From NCBI GenBank assembly GCA_937907415.1, contig CALCHY010000125.1, positions 1-8,796 on the forward strand: DNA of 8,796 nucleotides, read 5' to 3'. The position numbers and the translations under genes are program-made. Shown piece after piece: positions 1-6,750 of this stretch. Every line of letters begins with the position of its first letter. Position 1 is the stretch's first letter. Under the pieces are notes generated by a model that saw only the letters and a program-made list of their open reading frames with translations, was not told the origin of the DNA and did not search any database. This stretch comes from an uncultured Trueperaceae bacterium (GTDB taxonomy: Bacteria > Deinococcota > Deinococci > Deinococcales > Trueperaceae).

Positions 1-147
1 ATCGAGCAGTACTTCAGCTACGCGCGTGGGGGTGAGACTGCCGTTACGGTACGACTGGGCCAGGTCGGCGGCGGATGACCAGGCGATTGCCGCCTCGGAG
101 TCCGACTCATCTGCTCTGACTTGGTTCGGGTGGGGCGAGTGCGTCAT
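1..147 (-). CDS. Probable amidase (amidase-signature family), N-terminal 49 codons, runs off the left edge
   Basis: The reading frame opens with ATG at 147-145 and stays open to base 1, giving 49 residues. A strong Shine-Dalgarno AAGGAG (158-153) sits 5 nt upstream and fixes the start. After a polar, acidic leader the protein reads WSSAADLAQSYRNGSLTPT followed by RVAEVLLD. This resembles the N-terminal helix pair of amidase-signature enzymes (GatA-like amide hydrolases), where a 'LA..Y..G.LTP..V...LL' pattern is usual. The Ser-cisSer-Lys catalytic residues would lie outside the window, so substrate and activity cannot be judged. It is the last gene on the minus strand here, 81 bp beyond the PARG-like gene, and may be part of the host chromosome flanking the restriction island. 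The family call rests on this short motif alone. Confidence 0.55.
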   Translation of the reverse strand, partial: MTHSPHPNQVRADESDSEAAIAWSSAADLAQSYRNGSLTPTRVAEVLLD

Positions 148-228
148 CGAGACTCCTTGACAAGCTGGTCAGAACGGCTTGGGATTGAGATGCAAGCCTA
201 CACCTGAGGATGTGGCGCACCCAAGAAA

Positions 229-1116
229 CTACTCGCTGAACACGTCCCGAAACGGCCCTAAGAAGCGCCTCTCACGCGACCAATCGGTAATCGCGAACAC
301 CACACGCTCGAAATCTCCGCCGAACTCACCCTCGAGTGCCTCACGAAAGTCCGTTGCCGTCTGCAGCGGGTCATTCCCGAAGGCGCCGCAACCCCATGCC
401 CCAAGACCAGTGTTCCGTACCCGTAGGCCCTAGCAATCGCCAGGACGCGGTGGATCCTCCTCCTCAACAGGTCGGCGGAACGAGCGGGACCCTACCGTGG
501 GCGCGTACGGTGCGGCGCAAGTAACGAAGTCCAGGACCCACGGTGCCGAGAGCGCCGTTCCGTCATCCAGCCGGAACACCGGCACGTTTTGGGAGAGAAT
601 CGCCCAGTCCGTCGAGTCCGGCAGGGTGCGAGCGCGGTGCGCTACGTACATCGGGTCGTTGACGAGGGTCGCGTAAAGCGCCGACGATCGACACAGCACT
701 TCCTCCTGCGCGCGGGACCCGTGCAAGAACCCTCCGCCTGGCTCGACTCCGTTGGCGAAGTTCAGCGCAAGCGGTCGAGCGCCTTGGTCTGTTAGGCGGC
801 GCGCTGCACGGAGAGTCGTTTCGTTGATGACTTGCACTTCAATGGTGAAATCACCACCAGCGCGTGAGTCCGGTAGCGCTGCATCTGGCGGGATCGAGCG
901 CTTCGACTCGGTGGCCAACTGCACGGCCTCAGGCCAATCGACGGACTCACCGCTGGCTGTCTCAAATTGACCGGCCTTAATAGCGCTAACGGCCGTTCTG
1001 CCGAGCTCGGTGGCCGCGGGGCGTGAGATGTCGAGGTCTTGCCTGCAACCTGCGGCTACTTGATGGTCGTCGAGCGTTTGGAGGAGTCGGAGTCCGGACC
1101 TGGATACGAGGTCCAC
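229..1116 (-). pseudogene. Microbial-type poly(ADP-ribose) glycohydrolase (TIGR02452-like), interrupted by two compensating frameshifts
   Basis: From a GTG at 1116 the frame encodes a macrodomain-like protein with the PARG signature: GGG at residues 127-129, seven residues, then QEE at 137-139, preceded by LNFANGVEP. Bacterial PARGs of this family remove ADP-ribose chains from proteins, the glutamates of QEE being catalytic. The intact frame ends early, at a stop near 430. Homology continues in another frame from about 491 (PARSADLLRRRIHRVLAIAR), and returns to the first frame near 400 (WGCGAFGND, then FERVVFAITDWSRERRF, FRDVFSE) to a TAG at 231-229. So there is one extra base near 489-493 and one missing base in a G run near 399-402, leaving about 30 codons out of frame. 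Corrected length is about 295 residues, near family size. Either the gene is decayed or these are homopolymer read errors. The true start may lie inside the first 30 residues, which fit the family poorly; the Shine-Dalgarno before 1116 is weak. Confidence 0.8.
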
Positions 1117-1179
1117 CTTTACCTTGGCAGTATTTGTAGCAGCTTAGTCGGGTCGGCAGCGGACCTTGGGTGAGGGCCG

Positions 1180-1503
1180 CTATCGCCGGACGGACGCGTG
1201 GACTTGCGGCGTGAAACCGGCGCGGAACAGCGCCGTGATGGAGGTGGGCGTGAGTACGGTGACGGCGTCGGTCGGGGCTGGAGGCGCTTCGGCCTTGGTG
1301 TGCCCGTCCGCGGACCAGCGGAAGAGGCCGCCCTGCCAGACCAACCAGGCGCTGCCGTCGTTGGCAATGAAAGCCCCATCAGGCACGTTCGATAGTTCCG
1401 TTCGGTAGGTTACCTTCCCGCCGCCGCTGACGGTGCGCTCCGCGTGAAGCTGCTTGTCGATCCGCGAGACGGGTAGCGCTGCCGCGTCGGCCGACCTAAG
1501 CAC
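1180..1503 (-). pseudogene. C-terminal remnant of an unidentified protein, abutting the hsdR stop
   Basis: A frame ending with TAG at 1182-1180 reads like genuine protein from just past the hsdR end: ALPVSRIDKQLHAERTV, then a stretch with VPDGAFIANDGSAWLVW, LFRWSADG, and a tail VTVLTPTSITALFRAGF. Upstream of about 1500 the same frame is only a shadow of hsdR, with Ser/Arg-rich composition. A GTG at 1503-1501 could start a 107-residue product overlapping the hsdR stop, but I see no clear Shine-Dalgarno. The pattern (DG.....DG..WLVW....RW...G, then VLTP) looks like the compact C-terminal part of a larger soluble protein whose N-terminal part has been replaced by hsdR. I do not recognise the family with certainty and assign no function. 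It could instead be a small intact gene co-transcribed with hsdR. Confidence 0.5.
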
Positions 1504-4500
1504 CGAGCCCGAAGAATCTCTCGAAGAACGCACTGATCTTTTCGACGACCCGGTGCTTCTTCTCGGCGTGAGCCCCGCCCTGTACGAAGCGCGAGGTGGG
1601 CGGCAGAACCTTGGTGATGGCGGTGCCGGTAGTGCGCACGGCGCCCTCATGGAACGCTGCCTTCACGAACTCGCGCGTCTCGGCTGGCTTCAGGCCCTCC
1701 TCCTCAATCAATGCTCCCAGCTCGGCTTCGCGCCGCTTTGCGATGTAAAGGCGCCACTCCTGGTCGACTTCACAGTCGGCAGAGAGGGAGTCGACGAACG
1801 CCTCGATGAGGTCTTTCTTGTTGCGCAGGGTGGGGCTAGCCGTGACCGCCCGACCTATCTCGGCTCGGATCTCCTTGTTGGTACCATCGCCACGAGCCTT
1901 GCGGTACTTCTCGACAAGCATGAGGATGTAATCGACGTTGATCTCGACTTGCTTGATGAGCTCGATCTCGAAGACGATGTCGTCGTTGATGGACTCTTTG
2001 TCCGCGTCCTTATCCTTGCGGAAGTCGGCGAACAGGTCAAGGTACATGCTGCGGTAGTCCTGACCTTGGCGGGCGGTGAGTACCTCGTTGCCAACGAAGT
2101 CGTCGAACGACGTGAGGATGTTCTCGAGCCTGAGGATTGCCCCGAAGAGGGCGATGAACTCCTTCTGCGCCGTCTCCCCGACGATGGGCCTGCCGAGCGG
2201 GTAGCCGCGCAGAAGATCCGCCACCTTGCGTAGGTACTCGTCGTAGTACTCACCGTACGGCTTGAGCAGCACGACCCCCTTGGCGTCCTTGTTGCCGAAG
2301 AGGGCGATGGCGTCGTTGGTCTCCTGCTCGAGGTCGCGGAAGCTGACGATGTTGCCGTACGTCTTTACTGAGTTGAGGATGCGGTTGGTGCGCGAGTACG
2401 CCTGTACGAGTCCGTGCGCCCGCAAGTTCTTGTCGACGAACAGCGTGTTCAGGGTCGTGGCGTCGAAGCCGGTGAGGAACATGTTCACCACGATTACGAG
2501 GTCGATCTCGCGGTTCTTGAGCCGCACGGACAGGTCCTTGTAGTAGTTCTGGAACTTGTCTGCACTAGTGTCGTAGCTGGTGCCGAACGCGCCGTTGTAG
2601 TCGTGAATGGCGTCGTCCAGGAACGAGCGCGCATCGGCGGTGAGCGCGTCGGTGTCGAACGCTTCGTCGTCTAGGAGCCCGTCAGGACTAGCGTCGTTCG
2701 CGCCGTACGAGTAGATGAGGCCGATAGTGAGCTGCCTGTCGGGCGTCAGCTCTTTCTGCTGCTGCTTGAACTCCAGGTAGTACCGGCGCGCGGCGTCGAT
2801 GGACGCGGCGGCGAAGATGGCGTTGAAGCCTCGCACGCGCTTGCGGAGCCGAACCTCCTCAGCTTGCCGGCGGGTACTCACCAACTCGCTAACATTCGTC
2901 ACGACGCTGTGCTCGTAGCCCGAAGCCCGCTTGGTCTTCTGATCGAAGTGCTCTAGCGTGTAACTGACGACCTGACCGACGCGCTCTGGGGCGAGCAGCG
3001 CGCGCTCGGTGTCGATGGCCGACACCTGCTTATCGCGCACGGTGCCGACCTTTACCGTGTTCACGTAGTCGATGCGGAATGGCAGCACGTTCTTGTCGGT
3101 GATGGCGTCCACGATCGTGTAGGTATGCAGCTTCTCACCGAACACCTGCTCCGTGGTGCGCAGTTGAGGCTTGCCGCCGCGGCCGGCGTTGGCGGCGAAG
3201 ATCGGCGTGCCGGTGAACCCGAACAGGTGGTAGCGCTTGAAGGCCTTAGTTATCGCCGTGTGCATCTCACCGAACTGCGAGCGGTGGCACTCGTCGAAGA
3301 TGATCACCACGTGACCGTCGTAGATGGCGTGGCCCTTGTTAGCGGCGATGAAGGTGGCGAGCTTCTGGATGGTGGTGATGATGATGCGCGCGCCCGGATC
3401 CTCTAGTTGCCTTTTGAGGACCGCCGTGGAGGTGTTCGAGTTGGCCGCGCCCTTCTCGAAGCGGTCGTACTCGCGCATGGTCTGGTAGTCGAGGTCCTTG
3501 CGGTCCACCACGAACAGCACCTTCTGTACGCTCGGCAACCGCGCCGCCAGCTGCGCGGCCTTGAACGACGTCAGCGTCTTACCGGAGCCGGTGGTATGCC
3601 ACACGTAACCGCCCGCCTTGTCCGTGCCAAGCTGCCTTGCGTTCGTGGCTATGGTGACCTTCTGCATGATCCGCTCCGTAGCGAAGATCTGGTACGGCCG
3701 CATGGCAAGCAGCATTCGGTCGGCAGTGAGAACGCAGTACTTGGTGAGTACGTTCAGGAGCGCGTGCTTGGCGAAGAACGTGCGCGCGAACGCACCCAGG
3801 TCCTGGATGGGCCTGTTCTGAGCGTCCGCCCACCACGACGTGAACTCGAACGTGTTCGAGGTGCTCCGCCCCCGCTTGCCACCGGTCTTCTCGCTTACGT
3901 GCTGTCGGCGGGTGGTATTGGAGTAGTACTTGGTGAGGGTGCCGTTACTTATTACGAAGAGCTGCACGTACTCGAACAGCCCCGAACCCGTCCAGAAACT
4001 GTCGCGCTGGTAGCGGTTGATCTGGTTGAACGCCTCCCGGATATCCACGCCGCGGCGCTTTATCTCCACGTGCACCATGGGCAGGCCGTTCACGAGCACC
4101 GTGACGTCGTAGCGGTTGGCGTAGGTAGCGCCGCCTTCGCCCTCACCCACTTCGTACTGGTTGATGACCTGCAGCCGGTTGTTGTGGACGTTGCGCTTAT
4201 CGATCAGTTGAACGTTCTTGGTGGAACCGTCATCGCGCCTGAACAGTTGCACGTGGTCTTCCTGGATGCGCACGGTTTTGTCGATGATGCCGTCGTTGGC
4301 ACCGGCGATGCTTTCGGAGAAGAACCGCTGCCACTCGGCATCGGAGAACGTTATGTCGTTCAGGCACTCGAGTTGAGTGCGGAGGTTCGCGATGAGCTGT
4401 TCTTCCGTGCTGAACGGCAGGTACTCGTACGCCTGCGACTGCAGGATGCAGATCAACTCGTGTTCGAGTTCGGCCTCGGACTGGTAGGCCGTGCTGGCCC

Positions 4501-4585
4501 TCGCGTCCGGCACGTACTCGACAACGACCGTGCTCTCGCTGCTGATGGCGATGGGGTCGTACTTGCGGCCGGGCGCGTCAGTCAT
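1496..4585 (-). CDS. hsdR: Type I restriction enzyme, R subunit (HsdR, subtype IC-like)
   Basis: This 1029-residue protein is the ATP-dependent DNA translocase and endonuclease of the type I complex, cutting unmethylated DNA far from the target after translocation. The N-terminal PD-(D/E)xK nuclease core is visible: D160 in NRYDVTVLVNG and E174-x-K176 in VHVEIKRRG, followed by FNQINRYQR. The spacing D-14-E-2-K equals that of EcoR124I. The SF2 helicase motor follows: Walker A TTGSGKT at 331-337, DECH at 431-434, TGTP at 458-461 and a motif VI-like QAYSRTNRIL further on. Length is typical of type IC HsdR. The start ATG (4585-4583) overlaps the stop of the second hsdS frame as ATGA, and GAGGAA (4596-4591) lies 5 nt upstream, so translation is probably coupled. 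No frameshift or lost catalytic residue is seen. The nuclease looks functional, so restriction activity should depend on which HsdS form is made. Confidence 0.97.
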   Translation of the reverse strand: MTDAPGRKYDPIAISSESTVVVEYVPDARASTAYQSEAELEHELICILQSQAYEYLPFSTEEQLIANLRTQLECLNDITFSDAEWQRFFSESIAGANDGIIDKTVRIQEDHVQLFRRDDGSTKNVQLIDKRNVHNNRLQVINQYEVGEGEGGATYANRYDVTVLVNGLPMVHVEIKRRGVDIREAFNQINRYQRDSFWTGSGLFEYVQLFVISNGTLTKYYSNTTRRQHVSEKTGGKRGRSTSNTFEFTSWWADAQNRPIQDLGAFARTFFAKHALLNVLTKYCVLTADRMLLAMRPYQIFATERIMQKVTIATNARQLGTDKAGGYVWHTTGSGKTLTSFKAAQLAARLPSVQKVLFVVDRKDLDYQTMREYDRFEKGAANSNTSTAVLKRQLEDPGARIIITTIQKLATFIAANKGHAIYDGHVVIIFDECHRSQFGEMHTAITKAFKRYHLFGFTGTPIFAANAGRGGKPQLRTTEQVFGEKLHTYTIVDAITDKNVLPFRIDYVNTVKVGTVRDKQVSAIDTERALLAPERVGQVVSYTLEHFDQKTKRASGYEHSVVTNVSELVSTRRQAEEVRLRKRVRGFNAIFAAASIDAARRYYLEFKQQQKELTPDRQLTIGLIYSYGANDASPDGLLDDEAFDTDALTADARSFLDDAIHDYNGAFGTSYDTSADKFQNYYKDLSVRLKNREIDLVIVVNMFLTGFDATTLNTLFVDKNLRAHGLVQAYSRTNRILNSVKTYGNIVSFRDLEQETNDAIALFGNKDAKGVVLLKPYGEYYDEYLRKVADLLRGYPLGRPIVGETAQKEFIALFGAILRLENILTSFDDFVGNEVLTARQGQDYRSMYLDLFADFRKDKDADKESINDDIVFEIELIKQVEINVDYILMLVEKYRKARGDGTNKEIRAEIGRAVTASPTLRNKKDLIEAFVDSLSADCEVDQEWRLYIAKRREAELGALIEEEGLKPAETREFVKAAFHEGAVRTTGTAITKVLPPTSRFVQGGAHAEKKHRVVEKISAFFERFFGLGA

Positions 4586-5160
4586 GCGGCTTCCTCGAAG
4601 GTGAGGAGCTTGTCGCGGTAGTACTCGTACTGCTTGCGGCGGGCGGCGAGTTCGGCGGGGAGGCCGGAGGTGAGGTCGTTGACTAGGGAGTCGAACTTGT
4701 TGAGGAGGCTCACGATATCTGCCTGCGACTCAATGCTAGGAAGCGGCACGGGAATCCGGTTCAACACAGCCTGGGTGAGACTTGGAACGCCCCCCGCAGT
4801 GTTGAGTGCATGTAGATCTAGAGTCCTCAAATAATGGAAGAAGTATCGTGGATTGATCAGTTTCTCGTCAATCTCGGTCCAGAATATTGTGTCTACGGTC
4901 CAGAAGGGCCCATCCACATAGAAAAGGTTTCCCAGCGACCCCTTTCGCGGAATCAATACGGAGGCCTTCGTAGCGGCGGCTTGGTCGACGAGTGCAATTA
5001 CGCCGCCAGACCCATATACCGGTACCTGCCCGCCGCCCAGGTGCTTATAATCCCTGCCGTTTCTGAGCCTTGCGACTTCAGCCAAGGTCGTCCACCGAAC
5101 GTGGCCCCGAGAGAGAGAGAGAGAGAGAGCCCGCCGCGCCGAATGACATGAGACTGTCAC
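4582..5160 (-). CDS. hsdS: Type I specificity subunit HsdS, second half (TRD2 plus distal conserved region), out of frame with the first half
   Basis: This frame supplies the C-terminal half of HsdS: VRWTTLAEVARLRNGRDY opens the second target-recognition domain (about residues 21-140), IPVPLPSIESQADIV starts the helical distal conserved region, and AARRKQYEYYRDKLLTF (171-187) is the type IC repeat matching ARRQQYEFYRD of the first half. The formal GTG start at 5160 lies inside the first half, has no Shine-Dalgarno, and its first 17 codons are only the GA tract and a shadow frame. The natural way to make it is therefore as a continuation of the first half after a change in repeat number (gain of one GA unit or loss of two). 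A TTG at 5085-5083, three bases before the first-half stop, is a possible re-initiation point. TRD2 sets one half-site of the bipartite target. The stop overlaps the hsdR start (ATGA). The sequence is less GC-rich than hsdR and hsdM, as is usual for exchanged TRDs. Confidence 0.88.
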   Translation of the reverse strand: MTVSCHSARRALSLSLSRGHVRWTTLAEVARLRNGRDYKHLGGGQVPVYGSGGVIALVDQAAATKASVLIPRKGSLGNLFYVDGPFWTVDTIFWTEIDEKLINPRYFFHYLRTLDLHALNTAGGVPSLTQAVLNRIPVPLPSIESQADIVSLLNKFDSLVNDLTSGLPAELAARRKQYEYYRDKLLTFEEAA

Positions 5161-5737
5161 GGTAGAACTCGTACTGTTGACGCCGGGCTTCGAGCTCCGC
5201 TTCCAGCTCCGCTTCCAGCTCCGTGAACTGGTCCAGTATTCGGACGATCTCCTGCTGTACTTCTAGTGGTGGAACTGGAACCTTGATGCGCTCAAGAGAG
5301 GCTGTCGTAATACCTTGTACGATTGTGCCGTTGCCGATAATGGAAATCGTCTGAGAGTAATAAACCAAGAAGCTGGTGTCCATAAAGTCATGAAGGGTAA
5401 GGCCACGTAGATCTTGATTTATGGCAACGTCGATGGCAGCAATCTTCATCTTGCCCGGCGATATCTTGACTGCGACAAGGACGTCCCCTCGTGAAATCAG
5501 ATTGCTCGGACTGTTCTCGAGCCCTTCTGCAGTAATTGATTGTCGTGTCTTGTGAATAAAGTTCCCGGGTAGTGACAAGTCACCAACGGAGGCCCACGGA
5601 ATATCTCCATCCCAATTACTGGCGGTGGATCGAGAGGGCGTGCCGCCACCTGTATTTTTGGAGATACAGTCGCCCAGCGCCCGGAACCGGACCCCCCCGG
5701 GGCAAAGCTCGGCGATCAGCTCAGAAATCCGACTCAC
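5078..5737 (-). CDS. hsdS: Type I specificity subunit HsdS, first half (TRD1 plus central conserved region), truncated at a GA repeat
   Basis: Start is GTG at 5737-5735, sharing one base with the rhuM stop (TAGTG), with GAGGGGGAG 5 nt upstream. The 219-residue product has the usual HsdS entry ELCPGGVRFRALGD (10-23), TRD1 (about 24-150), the junction IKVPVPPLEVQQEIVRIL (151-168), a coiled coil with ELEA three times (173-184), and ARRQQYEFYRDSLMSF (184-199). Full HsdS proteins of the EcoR124I type continue straight into TRD2 here. Instead the frame enters the GA tract and ends as GSLSLSLSGPRSVDDLG at a TGA (5080-5078). With one more GA unit it would run on as SLSRGHVRWTTLAEVA into the second half, giving 385 residues, a normal HsdS length. 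HsdS gives the methyltransferase and nuclease their sequence specificity. As it stands this is a half-size HsdS with one TRD and one conserved helical region, a form that can dimerise in some type IC systems (EcoDXXI, NgoAV). Confidence 0.93.
   Translation of the reverse strand: MSRISELIAELCPGGVRFRALGDCISKNTGGGTPSRSTASNWDGDIPWASVGDLSLPGNFIHKTRQSITAEGLENSPSNLISRGDVLVAVKISPGKMKIAAIDVAINQDLRGLTLHDFMDTSFLVYYSQTISIIGNGTIVQGITTASLERIKVPVPPLEVQQEIVRILDQFTELEAELEAELEARRQQYEFYRDSLMSFGAAGSLSLSLSGPRSVDDLG
5109..5129. repeat. Dinucleotide microsatellite (GA)10 plus one G, inside hsdS
   Basis: Ten uninterrupted GA units and a final G on the plus strand (CT on the coding strand). The tract lies at the junction of the two hsdS halves, encoding the alternating Ser-Leu stretch. 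Because the unit is 2 bp, each slip changes the frame: 10 units stop at 5078, 11 or 8 units join the second half in frame, and 9 units enter the third frame, which I read to a stop at 5000-4998. Such tracts slip during replication and are the classic basis of phase variation. It is the only long dinucleotide run I see in the window. Confidence 0.95.
5188..5223. repeat. Three tandem 12-bp repeats encoding ELEA-ELEA-ELEA in HsdS
   Basis: Plus-strand units are CTTCGAGCTCCG (5188-5199), CTTCCAGCTCCG (5200-5211) and CTTCCAGCTCCG (5212-5223); the first differs by one base. On the coding strand they give three copies of ELEA directly before RRQQYEFYRD in the central conserved region of HsdS. In EcoR124I and EcoDXXI, a 12-bp repeat coding TAEL at the same place occurs two or three times, and the copy number sets the length of the non-specific spacer in the DNA target. 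Changes here keep the reading frame. Confidence 0.85.
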
Positions 5738-6750
5738 TAAGACTCCCCCTCAACTCTTCGTTGCACCTGTTTCAGCGAACCAAGGTAGCGCTTTTCAACC
5801 TCGTTCTCGCTAGCATCTAGCTGAGCACGGTACTTCTCATACTCCCCGGTTGCCTTTCCCGCGGCCTGGCTCCGGCTCACGGACCCCGCCCCCGGTAGCG
5901 TCTTCGCGCCCATGGCAACGATCAGGCGGTCGAGGTGCGCCAGCCAATCCTTCATGTACGTTGGTTGGTGGTCCTGCGCCCGAAACTCGGCGGCATCGAA
6001 GTAGGCGGAAACCAGAGTGTTCAACCTCTTCAACTCCGTCTCGTTCAGGTAGTTCTTCGCTACCGATATGTCCTTCTTGCGCGGTCGCGTACCGGCGAAC
6101 GTTGTTAGCCCCATGTTCGGCTGGGTAGCATCTGCCCGCTCAGCGATTACTTCCGCCGCAGTGCGCCCGTGTGCAGCGTAGTGGAGCTTGTTCTGAACGA
6201 CCTTGAAGAACTCGGCCGTTTCATCGGCACTAGGGTCGTAGTCCACACTGGTGGCATAGAGGTCGAGCACCTGCCGGTACAGCACCCTCTCACTACTACG
6301 AATGTCGCGGATGCGCTCGAGCAGTTCACGCCAGTACCGCCCGCCGCCTAGCTCTTTCAGCCGCGCGTCGTCCATAGTGAAGCCCTTGACAAGGTACTCG
6401 CGAAGGCGTTCGGTGGCCCAGATGCGGAAGCGGGTGGCTATCCGACCTTTGATTCTGTAACCAAGTGAAATAACCAGGTCCAGATTGTAGTGAGGGATGG
6501 TCCTTGTTACCTCCCTCGAGCCCTCCATGCGAACCTGTCGGAAATCCCGACAAGTTGCGGATTCAGCTAGCTCCTCTTCGTCATAGATGTTCTTTATGTG
6601 CTCCACCACGTTGGAACGAGACGTCTGGAACAGCTCGGCGATCTGTTGCTGGCTCAGCCACACCGTCTCGCCCTGCAGCCGTACCTCAATGTCAGTGGCG
6701 CCGTCCTCGCGCTGGTAGAGGAGGATCTCGCCCTTAGGCTCGGCGGTCAC
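5737..6750 (-). CDS. RhuM-family protein (Virulence_RhuM) inside the type I R-M operon
   Basis: A 337-residue soluble protein with the typical RhuM opening: LYQREDGATDIEVRLQGETV, WLSQQQIAELFQTSRSNVVE (31-50, a helix-turn-helix-like segment), HIKNIYDEEEL, then the conserved HYNLDLVISLGYRI (87-100) and RFRIWATERLREYLVKGF (108-124). The C-terminal part contains FFKVVQNKLHYAAHGRTAAE (181-200), a NYLNETELKRLN segment (233-244) and a charged helical tail. The family was named from a Salmonella pathogenicity island gene and is very often found between hsdM and hsdS of type I systems; its biochemical role is not established. Start is GTG at 6750, overlapping the hsdM stop as GTGA, with GGAGGGG 5 nt upstream; the stop shares one base with the hsdS start. 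This tight coupling argues that it is made together with the methyltransferase. A DNA-binding or accessory role is only an inference from the N-terminal segment. Confidence 0.92.
   Translation of the reverse strand: MTAEPKGEILLYQREDGATDIEVRLQGETVWLSQQQIAELFQTSRSNVVEHIKNIYDEEELAESATCRDFRQVRMEGSREVTRTIPHYNLDLVISLGYRIKGRIATRFRIWATERLREYLVKGFTMDDARLKELGGGRYWRELLERIRDIRSSERVLYRQVLDLYATSVDYDPSADETAEFFKVVQNKLHYAAHGRTAAEVIAERADATQPNMGLTTFAGTRPRKKDISVAKNYLNETELKRLNTLVSAYFDAAEFRAQDHQPTYMKDWLAHLDRLIVAMGAKTLPGAGSVSRSQAAGKATGEYEKYRAQLDASENEVEKRYLGSLKQVQRRVEGES
5743..5751 (-). promoter_or_regulatory. Ribosome binding site for hsdS
   Basis: GAGGGGGAG lies 5 nt before the GTG at 5737 and inside the end of rhuM. 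It decides this start and allows re-initiation by ribosomes finishing rhuM, whose TAG shares its G with the GTG. Confidence 0.75.

Noticed and set aside
1454..2233. Plus-strand open frame of 259 codons opposite the hsdR 3' end
   Set aside because: Acidic, Leu/Val/Asp-rich translation mirrors the codon use of hsdR; no recognisable domain and no better claim than hsdR, which has clear motifs.
3407..4621. Plus-strand open frame of 404 codons opposite hsdR
   Set aside because: It is antisense to the conserved hsdR gene and its Val/Leu/Arg/His-rich translation has no motif; long antisense frames are common in GC-rich genes.
4582..5737. hsdS as a simple dead pseudogene
   Set aside because: The only break is at a perfect dinucleotide repeat, and both halves keep family motifs up to and beyond it, which fits a reversible switch better than decay.
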